Part shown: piece by piece, positions 1 through 5,864 of the stretch
Position numbering within the stretch: the first letter of the stretch is position 1
Layout: every line of letters begins with the position of its first letter
DNA from: Weeksellaceae bacterium
GTDB taxonomy: Bacteria; Bacteroidota; Bacteroidia; Flavobacteriales; Weeksellaceae
NCBI GenBank assembly: GCA_022701475.1
Contig: JAKOOI010000077.1
Span: 1 to 8,185, forward strand
Direction: 5' to 3'
DNA length: 8,185 nt
The notes under the pieces: model-generated
What the model was told of the DNA's origin: nothing
The model's database searches: none
What the model saw: only the letters and a program-made list of their open reading frames with translations
Made by a program: the position numbers and the translations under genes

Positions 1-1034
1 GGGAAAACGAAGGTGATTTCCTCTGTGCTGCAGAACTTACCACTCCTGAACTGATTAACTTTATGGCTGTTCACGGCAGAGGCCTGATCTGTATGCCGCT
101 TCCTGAAAAGAGTTGTGATGAGCTGGGACTTGAAGTGATGGTAAACCGGAGCAGCGATCCCAAGGAAACAGCATTCACGGTATCCGTAGACCTGCTGGGG
201 AACGGAACTTCCACCGGAATTTCCGCCGCCGACCGTGCAAAAACCATTCTGGCGCTGATGGACGAGAAATCCAAACCTATGGATTTTATGCGTCCCGGAC
301 ATATCTTCCCGCTCCGTGCAAGAAAAGGAGGTGTGCTGAAAAGGGCCGGCCATACCGAAGCAGCGATCGACCTTACCTGTCTGGCAGGCCTTAAAGAAGG
401 CGGCGTGATCTGCGAAATCATGAATGAAGACGGAAGCATGTCCCGTTTACCGGACCTGTTCACTTTCGCCCAGAAGCATGACATGAAAATCGTTTCCATT
501 GAAGACCTGATCCATTATCAGCTGAAAAAAGGAAACCTGATTGAAAGAATTGAAGAAAGAAAGGTAAAAACCGCTTATGGAGAATACGATTTCTTTGCCT
601 TCAGGGAAACTTCAAACGACCAGATCCATTTTGCCTTGACCAAAGGAACCTGGACGGTAGACGAACCGGTACTCGTAAGGGTGCAGTCTTCCGATTCTTA
701 TTTCGATGTACTGACAAGGCTGAACAACGGGGAAAAACCGTTGCTGGAAAAAGTAACCAATATCGTAAACGAAGCCGGAAAAGGAGCCATTATTTTCATC
801 AATAACGTTTCCAATTCCGAAAATACGTTAAGAAAACTGCAGCAGTTCCTGAATTATCAGGACCGGCAGCAGCAATACCCGACGCTTGCGTTCAATTACA
901 GGGATTACGGGATCGGAACCCAGATCCTGAAAAATCTCGGCATCAACAAGTTTAAAGTAATTACCCAAAACCCGGATATCAGACCTCAGGTGGGAGGATA
1001 TGATGTAGAGGTGACGGAAATGGTGCAGCTGTAA
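1..1034 (+). CDS. ribB: 3,4-dihydroxy-2-butanone 4-phosphate synthase with degenerate GTP cyclohydrolase II-like C-terminus (5' partial)
   Basis: The reading frame is open from the left edge (first whole codon at base 3) and gives 343 residues; roughly 35-40 N-terminal residues are outside the window. The visible part opens with ENEGDFLCAAE, the acidic metal and substrate loop of DHBP synthase. It continues with HGRGLICMPL, GTSTGISAADRAKTI and RPGHIFPLRARKGGVLKRAGHTE, all standard RibB motifs. The enzyme converts ribulose 5-phosphate to the four-carbon precursor of riboflavin plus formate, in the cytoplasm. From about base 564 the sequence follows the RibA fold (VLVRV, RDYGIGTQIL, LGI, ITQNP). 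It lacks the HSECLTGD...RCDC zinc cysteines and the EGRGIGL motif, so GTP cyclohydrolase II activity is not expected from this domain. The ATG at base 63 is internal to a conserved motif and is not the real start. The gene converges on fmt. Confidence 0.93.
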   Translation, partial: ENEGDFLCAAELTTPELINFMAVHGRGLICMPLPEKSCDELGLEVMVNRSSDPKETAFTVSVDLLGNGTSTGISAADRAKTILALMDEKSKPMDFMRPGHIFPLRARKGGVLKRAGHTEAAIDLTCLAGLKEGGVICEIMNEDGSMSRLPDLFTFAQKHDMKIVSIEDLIHYQLKKGNLIERIEERKVKTAYGEYDFFAFRETSNDQIHFALTKGTWTVDEPVLVRVQSSDSYFDVLTRLNNGEKPLLEKVTNIVNEAGKGAIIFINNVSNSENTLRKLQQFLNYQDRQQQYPTLAFNYRDYGIGTQILKNLGINKFKVITQNPDIRPQVGGYDVEVTEMVQL

Positions 1035-1125
1035 GGAGAATGGTGAATTGTTATTCGCTGCGCTTGTTAATTTTTTGTAAGTTTAAAATTGACTATTGAC
1101 TTGCAAAGCAAAATCCACAATTGAC
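1035..1125. repeat. Intergenic stretch with short ATTGACT-type repeats
   Basis: This AT-rich spacer after ribB has no credible reading frame. It carries two perfect adjacent copies of the heptamer ATTGACT (1088-1101) and a third partial copy, ATTGAC, at 1120-1125. The inverted core AATTGT lies near 1046-1051. An imperfect dyad joins the segment around 1053-1066 to the segment around 1099-1112. The composition looks like dispersed intergenic repeat material of flavobacterial genomes. That is an inference, since no second copy can be searched for here. Confidence 0.4.
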
Positions 1126-1171
1126 AACATATAAAAATGGCTTGATTTTCATCAAGCCATTTTTATATGTT
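1126..1171. terminator. Bidirectional intrinsic terminator between ribB and fmt
   Basis: A perfect inverted repeat has 21-bp arms (1126-1146 and 1151-1171) around a 4-base loop. The core of each arm is GGCTTGAT or its complement, and the outer part is A/T rich. Each strand therefore reads as a hairpin whose descending arm ends in a U-rich stretch (CCATTTTTATAT). It sits exactly between two convergent genes, as expected for a shared terminator. The right arm contains the last codons and the stop codon of fmt, so ribosomes finishing fmt would overlap the hairpin. Confidence 0.85.
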
Positions 1172-2099
1172 CAAAGCTCCTGAATCCGTTCAGGAAATCT
1201 TTTACATTCATTCTTTTCTTTCCTTCCGGCTGTACTTCCGAAGGAGAGTAGATGCCGTCCCGGGTATATATGCTGAATTCATTTTTGGAAATCTGTATAC
1301 TTCCGGCTTCTTTTCCATGATCTGAAAGTTCAAACCGGCCGCCGAATATCTTGAGCCCTTTTTCTTCTTCCCCGATTTTCAATGTGGTAAAAGCAGCAGG
1401 GTAGGGTGACATGCCCAGAATAAACTGATGGATTTCCCCGGAAGCTTTAGACCAGTCAATCCGGGTGTCTTCCTTGAAAATCTTAAAGGCATTTTTCGGA
1501 TGGGCTACGTCAGGCTGCGGCTTTTCGGTAATAGAGTCTTCTGCCAGTCCGTCGAGGGTTTTCACCACCAGACGGGCCCCCATTTCCATCAGGCGGTCAT
1601 GCAGGCTGCCGGCATTTTCATCAGGCAGGATGGCCAGTTCTTCCTGCAGTAAGATGTTGCCTTCATCAATTTTTTCATTGATAAAAAAGGTAGTGGCTCC
1701 GGTTTTTTCTTCACCGTTGATGACTGCGTAATTGATCGGTGCCGCGCCCCGGTAATCGGGAAGCAGGGAAGCGTGGAGATTGAAGGTGCCCAATTGCGGC
1801 ATTTCAAAAAGCACTTTAGGCATCATCCGGAAAGCCACGACTACGAAAACGTCAGCATTAAGCTTCCTCAATTCTTCCAGAAATTCAGGATCTCTCAATT
1901 TCTCGGGCTGAAAAACCGGTAGGTTGTTTTCAACGGCAAAAACTTTTACCGCAGACTGGCTGATTTTCTGTCCGCGCCCGCTGGCTTTGTCTGCAACCGT
2001 TACCACACCGACTACTTCGTGGCGGGACTGATGAATAGCTTCCAGAGAAGTCTTTGCAAACTCCGGAGTTCCTAAAAAAACAACTTTTAATGATTTCAT
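1152..2099 (-). CDS. fmt: Methionyl-tRNA formyltransferase
   Basis: The product of 315 residues equals the usual Fmt length. It transfers a formyl group from 10-formyltetrahydrofolate to Met-tRNA(fMet), allowing translation to initiate. The N-terminus has VVFLGTPEFA, the Rossmann-like start of the formyltransferase fold. The catalytic triad is visible as N107 and H109 in FNLHASLLP and D145 in NEKIDEGNILLQE, with the SLLP and RGAAPI substrate motifs between. The C-terminal third (from about residue 210) matches the tRNA-binding barrel in position. The start chosen is the ATG at 2099-2097, because MKSLKVVFLGTPEFA is the family N-terminus. An in-frame ATG 35 codons upstream would add residues encoded by the intergenic heptamer repeat and promoter, which is not plausible. 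A TATCTTTG box lies 4 bp upstream of the ATG, so the mRNA may be leaderless. Confidence 0.96.
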   Translation of the reverse strand: MKSLKVVFLGTPEFAKTSLEAIHQSRHEVVGVVTVADKASGRGQKISQSAVKVFAVENNLPVFQPEKLRDPEFLEELRKLNADVFVVVAFRMMPKVLFEMPQLGTFNLHASLLPDYRGAAPINYAVINGEEKTGATTFFINEKIDEGNILLQEELAILPDENAGSLHDRLMEMGARLVVKTLDGLAEDSITEKPQPDVAHPKNAFKIFKEDTRIDWSKASGEIHQFILGMSPYPAAFTTLKIGEEEKGLKIFGGRFELSDHGKEAGSIQISKNEFSIYTRDGIYSPSEVQPEGKKRMNVKDFLNGFRSFEHIKMA

Positions 2100-2103
2100 G
2101 CTA

Positions 2104-2136
2104 CAAAGATAAGGTATTGGGAAAATGCAATGCAAA
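2104..2136 (-). promoter_or_regulatory. Probable fmt promoter (TTTG - 21 bp - TATCTTTG)
   Basis: On the minus strand, TATCTTTG at 2111-2104 is an exact match to the Bacteroidota -7 consensus TAnnTTTG. A TTTG at 2136-2133 lies 21 bp upstream, at the spacing expected for the -33 element. The final G of the -7 box is only 4 bp before the fmt ATG. A start site a few bases downstream would fall at or next to the initiation codon. The motif match is seen; promoter activity is inferred. Confidence 0.65.
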
Positions 2137-2143
2137 TGGAACA

Positions 2144-2193
2144 GATGAATGATGGCTATGAGTGATGAATGATGATTGGGCAATGAGCGATGG
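2144..2193 (+). repeat. Heptamer repeat cluster, ATGARTG type (left)
   Basis: Degenerate 7-bp units read on the + strand as ATGAATG, ATGGCT, ATGAGTG, ATGAATG. These are followed by GGGCAATGAGCGATGG. The same core, GGGCAAT followed by ATGAGTGATG, appears in the opposite orientation at 2339-2382. A 7-bp period is not compatible with coding function. The cluster lies just upstream of the probable fmt promoter. Confidence 0.6.
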
Positions 2194-2217
2194 AAAAATA
2201 CCATTATACTGATGGTA
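2194..2217 (-). terminator. Weak possible terminator downstream of recQ
   Basis: On the minus strand, TACCAT (2217-2212), a 7-base loop and ATGGTA (2204-2199) form a 6-bp stem followed by TTTTT. The position, after recQ and before the fmt promoter, is right for ending recQ transcription. The stem is short with only two G-C pairs, and it lies about 170 bases past the recQ stop, so the call is tentative. Confidence 0.3.
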
Positions 2218-2338
2218 ATTTAAACAAAGAGCAGAAATCAGGTGAGAATGGTAGAATGTACACTTGAAGGCATAGAGAATAGAACCATACTGATATTAAA
2301 TACCTTAGCAGATACTACTTATTATCGATAGTTCACAG
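2194..2338. other. Non-coding spacer enclosed by inverted heptamer clusters
   Basis: This is the 145-bp centre of the 285-bp gap between recQ and fmt. I find no coding frame or RNA gene. It contains a small hairpin at 2199-2217 (annotated separately), a second CCATACTGAT-like segment near 2285-2294 that resembles the right half of that hairpin, and a palindromic TATCGATA near 2324. With the flanking inverted clusters, the whole of about 2144-2382 could be a miniature inverted-repeat-like element, but no target-site duplication is apparent. Confidence 0.35.
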
Positions 2339-2382
2339 CCCATCACTTATTACTCATCACTCATCACTCATTATTGCCCATC
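2339..2382 (-). repeat. Heptamer repeat cluster, ATGAGTG type (right, inverted)
   Basis: On the minus strand this reads GATGGGCAATA followed by period-7 units ATGAGTG, ATGAGTG, ATGAGTA, ATAAGTG and ATGG. It is an inverted, diverged copy of the cluster at 2144-2193. It begins two bases past the recQ stop codon, so it would form the start of the recQ 3' untranslated region. Confidence 0.6.
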
Positions 2383-2384
2383 TT

Positions 2385-4286
2385 CTAAGCCAGCATATAG
2401 GTCCTGAAGTTCAGCATTTTTACTTTTCCGGAATCGAGCAGGAAAATGAGGTTTTCCAGGATGTCTTCTTTCGGATGATAACTCAGCTGGATGGAAATTT
2501 CTTCAATAGTAGCTGCCTTTTCAGTCAGTACACGGATAATCTGGTCAGAAATATTTTTTCCGAAGACGGATTGCCGGTTCTTTTCACACACGGAACACTG
2601 GCCGCAATGCTTGGATTTTTTCTCGCCGAAATAGGCCAGAATGAGTCTCATTTTACAGTACTGCCGGTCTTCAATGAAGAATTTCATTTCTTCCCATTTC
2701 TGGATCTTATTTTTCTGGATGTGCTCAAAAATTTTCCAATAAACGGATTTGTTCAATCTTTCATCCCGCGGCTTCAGGAACTTAATGCTGGCCTGTGAAC
2801 CGTCAATATATTCCACATAGCCTTTCTGCCGGAGTTCTTTCAGCCTTTCTTTGATCAGGGGAATGCTTACGCCGATTTTGTTGCTGACCTGCTGCTCGCT
2901 GAACATCACCTTATGGGTAGTAATCCCGGAAACTGTGCGGAGCATCAACTCGATAAAGTAAGCATCCTGGTACGGAAGCTGATCAATCTCATGGGCTTGC
3001 ATCAGCAGCTGAAGGGATGAAAGGCTCTTCAGTTCATTGAAATAAATGATCTCCTGATTATGAAGAAAGGTAAGGACATTTTTGATTTTTGCTAAAGACA
3101 ATCGGGTGAAATTCTGTATTCCCGGGATATTGAGCTGAAATACTTTTTCCGGAAGCTCGAATTCCGCTACCTGGAAAATAGAGTAGAGGTAAGTGATAAT
3201 GCTTAGGAATTCTGTTTTGCCGGGCGTCTGGTTTTTAAGGATCTGATCGAAATTCAGTAGTTCCTGTTTATCCCAGAGTAAAAAAGCAAAACTCTTACCG
3301 CCATCTCTGCCGGCACGTCCTATTTCCTGGTAATAGTTCTCAATGGACGGAGCAGGAGCATAGTGAATGACAAACCGGACATTGTCCTTGTCAATTCCCA
3401 TCCCGAATGCATTGGTCGAAATCAATACATTCCGGGAGCTGTTATTCCAGGCCGTCTGCCGGGTATTTTTCTCTTTTGTCGTAAGGCCGGCATGAAAAAA
3501 ATCCACATGGTCCATCTGTTTATTGCGGAGGTATTCCGAAAGTTGTTCCGCTTCTTTTCTGGTCCTTACATATACAATTCCGGATTCCCCGGTGAATTTG
3601 AGAATATCATACACCCTCTGAAATTTGTCGGAGACTTCTTCAGAAAGAATTCTGATGTTGTCCCTTTTAAAGCTTTTCTGAAAAAGGACAGGGTTTTTAA
3701 GGTCGAGTTTAAGCTTGATCTCTTCCAGGACTTTCGGGGTTGCAGTAGCGGTCAGAGCCAGACAGGGTACGTTCGGATGGCTGAGCCTGAAGTTTTTGAT
3801 GTTTTGGTAGCTCGGCCGGAAATCCTGGCCCCATTCCGAAATACAGTGGGCTTCATCCACAGCAATAAAAGAAAGCTGGATTTCATCGATATGCTGAAGG
3901 AACTGTTTGTTGGTGAGCCTTTCCGGAGATATATACAGCATCTTCGTCAGCCCTTCCTTACAGCGGTCGTAGATTGTTTCAGCGTCATACTCATCAAGCT
4001 CGGATGAAAGGTATTCAGCTTCTATCCCCCGGGATTTCAATTGCTGTACCTGGTCTTTCATTAATGCAAGTAGGGGAGACACGATCAGGCAGGTCCCTTC
4101 TTTCAGTAAAGCCGGCAGCTGATAACAAAGTGATTTTCCTGCTCCGGTAGGAAGAAGGACGAGCGTATCTTTTTCGTTAATGACCGAATCGATAACCGCT
4201 TCCTGTGAGTCACGGAACTGATCATATCCCCAAAAATATTTCAGGGTCCTGAATTTTAATTCTTGGAATTCATGCTGGGAAATCAT
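2385..4286 (-). CDS. recQ: RecQ-family ATP-dependent DNA helicase, short Bacteroidota form
   Basis: The product is a 633-residue superfamily 2 helicase that unwinds DNA 3' to 5' in recombination and repair. Motif 0 is FWGYDQFRDSQEAVI (about 18-32). Walker A is LPTGAGKS (45-52), the DEAH box is at 144-147, and the following aromatic-rich loop is CISEWGQDFRP. Motif III is ALTATAT (177-183) and motif VI is QEIGRAGRDG (320-329). The four RecQ zinc cysteines are present (C544, C561, C564, C567; CGQCSVC), with YFGE just before the triplet. Unlike E. coli RecQ, about 200 residues separate the helicase core from the zinc module. Part of that insert (about 460-510) looks like a winged helix, and only about 65 residues follow the zinc module, with no HRDC domain. 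The start chosen is MISQHEFQEL; an ATG ten codons upstream runs into the preceding terminator. Confidence 0.93.
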   Translation of the reverse strand: MISQHEFQELKFRTLKYFWGYDQFRDSQEAVIDSVINEKDTLVLLPTGAGKSLCYQLPALLKEGTCLIVSPLLALMKDQVQQLKSRGIEAEYLSSELDEYDAETIYDRCKEGLTKMLYISPERLTNKQFLQHIDEIQLSFIAVDEAHCISEWGQDFRPSYQNIKNFRLSHPNVPCLALTATATPKVLEEIKLKLDLKNPVLFQKSFKRDNIRILSEEVSDKFQRVYDILKFTGESGIVYVRTRKEAEQLSEYLRNKQMDHVDFFHAGLTTKEKNTRQTAWNNSSRNVLISTNAFGMGIDKDNVRFVIHYAPAPSIENYYQEIGRAGRDGGKSFAFLLWDKQELLNFDQILKNQTPGKTEFLSIITYLYSIFQVAEFELPEKVFQLNIPGIQNFTRLSLAKIKNVLTFLHNQEIIYFNELKSLSSLQLLMQAHEIDQLPYQDAYFIELMLRTVSGITTHKVMFSEQQVSNKIGVSIPLIKERLKELRQKGYVEYIDGSQASIKFLKPRDERLNKSVYWKIFEHIQKNKIQKWEEMKFFIEDRQYCKMRLILAYFGEKKSKHCGQCSVCEKNRQSVFGKNISDQIIRVLTEKAATIEEISIQLSYHPKEDILENLIFLLDSGKVKMLNFRTYMLA

Positions 4287-4317
4287 GGTGTAAAAATAAT
4301 GAAAGTATACCAACAAA

Positions 4318-4342
4318 AAAAGTCACGCACTGCGTGACTTTT
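4318..4342 (-). terminator. Intrinsic terminator after the OmpA-family gene
   Basis: A perfect dyad, AAAAGTCACGCA and its complement, is centred on base 4330. The functional hairpin is about 11 bp with a 3-base loop. On the minus strand the stem is followed by a run of seven T (4321-4315), the classic form of an intrinsic terminator. It lies 27 bp past the stop of the OmpA-family gene and about 30 bp before the recQ start, insulating recQ from strong upstream transcription. Confidence 0.88.
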
Positions 4343-4368
4343 GTAATATATCAATAAAATGAAATTTA

Positions 4369-5823
4369 TTATTTAGCTTCAAAGTAAACCCTTCTGTTTG
4401 CTCTGTTTTTCCATTCAGGACATTTGGTAGCAGGATCACATTCAGGATACTTAAGGTCTTTTTCACCTTTACCGACAGCATTCAATTTGCCGGATTGTAC
4501 TCCGTTTTTGATAAGATAATCTTTAACGTTGTTTGCTCTTCTTTCAGATAGTTTCTGGTTATACGCTTCAGAAGCCCTTGTATCAGTAGCTCCGATAACT
4601 GTATAAGTACCGTTTGAAGAGTTAATATAACTTACCGCATTGTTAAGAATAGGAGTATTGGAAGGTAAGATTCTGTCTGAGTTTAAGTCAAATTCAATAC
4701 CGTCCAGCTTTGTTTCGTTTTCTATAACCGGTCCGCCGGCAGGAGTCGTAGGACAACCTTGGTTTTCTACAGGTCCCGGAACGGTTACACACTTGTCATA
4801 AAGATCGATTACACCGTCAAGATCCGTATCAAGGGCTACCCCTGCGCCATCCACTCTTGCACCGGCAGGCGTATCAAGCTGTCTGTCCCAATCGTCACAA
4901 ACTCCGTCATTATCAAGATCTCCTTTTTTACAAACCTCAATATCCTGGTTTTTGTTAGCCAGCACATCCAGTTTGTAATAGATTTCCTGAAGCGGGTCAT
5001 GCCACATCAGATGAGATTCGTGCTTTCCAAGCTTTAGTGAAATACCCAGCGTCGCATTAAAGAAGTTATCAGAAACCTGCTCTTCACGTTGGTTGATAGC
5101 ACTGTATTTGTCTCCTCCTCCGTCGAATTCATCATCTCCGGTAACTACATACATGGCTCTCGCCTCAATATCTAATCTTCTGTTTACTTTGTATTTAAGA
5201 CCTGCACCTCCCTGGAAGAACATGGATCCTAACTGGAATGGCTTGATCTCAGTTACCATTCTCTGGCCGGCAGCATCTTTCTGATATGCTCTGTAAGCTA
5301 AAGTACCTACCCCTGCATATCCGTGCAATGCCCATCGGTAAGGGGAATGGTTATCCACCCTTCTGAAGAGATTGGAAAAGTTGATGTCTCCTAATAACGA
5401 GATGGCATCGTACTGCGTTCTGGCTCCAACCTGCTGGAAAGGGCTAACGCCTGTAGGAACAGGATCTTTTGTATTGAACCATCCCTGCCTTGTTTCTCCC
5501 CTGTCGTATTGAAGGTTAATACCGAAAGCATGGGTAATGGCTTTGTCAATACTCACATATGCAGAATAACCGAAAAGGTTTTTACCATTACCATTTTTTA
5601 TGGACGTTAAGTCTGCAGATTGTATCATAGGTACACCGGCACCTATTGAAATTGCCCAGTCGTTAAACCTTTTGGATTTATTGGTAAACGGGGAAACATT
5701 TGCAGAACCTGATGAAAAGGTATTTGGATATTCTCCGTTTGAAACTACTGCAGTTGAGTCTTGTGCAAAGCCTGCTGTAGGAACAGCCAGCGCAAATGCA
5801 ACAATTGCTAAACTTAATTTCAT
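4369..5823 (-). CDS. OmpA-family outer-membrane protein with thrombospondin type 3 repeats
   Basis: The product has 484 residues. A signal peptide covers about residues 1-20, with likely cleavage GFA|QD. Residues of about 55-268 have alternating aromatic and polar segments typical of an outer-membrane beta barrel, including DINFSNLFRRVDNHSPYRWALHGYAG. Calcium-binding thrombospondin type 3 motifs follow: DLDNDGVCD (302-310) and DTDLDGVID (332-340), with paired cysteines. Residues 372-484 form the OmpA peptidoglycan-binding domain, with D414 in GATDTR and R429 in LSERRA at the positions that bind diaminopimelate. The usual histidine of GHTD is alanine here. The expected role is tethering the outer membrane to the cell wall; the specific function is unknown. 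It lies 41 bp downstream of its paralogue with no terminator between, and is followed by a strong terminator. Confidence 0.93.
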   Translation of the reverse strand: MKLSLAIVAFALAVPTAGFAQDSTAVVSNGEYPNTFSSGSANVSPFTNKSKRFNDWAISIGAGVPMIQSADLTSIKNGNGKNLFGYSAYVSIDKAITHAFGINLQYDRGETRQGWFNTKDPVPTGVSPFQQVGARTQYDAISLLGDINFSNLFRRVDNHSPYRWALHGYAGVGTLAYRAYQKDAAGQRMVTEIKPFQLGSMFFQGGAGLKYKVNRRLDIEARAMYVVTGDDEFDGGGDKYSAINQREEQVSDNFFNATLGISLKLGKHESHLMWHDPLQEIYYKLDVLANKNQDIEVCKKGDLDNDGVCDDWDRQLDTPAGARVDGAGVALDTDLDGVIDLYDKCVTVPGPVENQGCPTTPAGGPVIENETKLDGIEFDLNSDRILPSNTPILNNAVSYINSSNGTYTVIGATDTRASEAYNQKLSERRANNVKDYLIKNGVQSGKLNAVGKGEKDLKYPECDPATKCPEWKNRANRRVYFEAK

Positions 5824-5864
5824 AGTGTATTTTTTATTTAGTTAATTAAATGATTTAGTAATAA

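Noticed and set aside
71..499. 142-residue open frame on the minus strand across ribB
   Set aside because: It lies wholly antisense to a conserved RibB region and has no recognisable domain; it is a shadow of the real gene.
2100..2204. 35-codon N-terminal extension of fmt
   Set aside because: The extension is encoded by heptamer repeats and the promoter box, and Fmt proteins begin at the MKSLKVVFLGTPEFA segment.
2144..2382. CRISPR array
   Set aside because: The units are 7 bp, degenerate and in two orientations, with no spacer-sized intervals and no cas genes nearby.
3363..4007. 214-residue open frame on the + strand inside recQ
   Set aside because: It is antisense to the helicase motifs, which are intact on the other strand.
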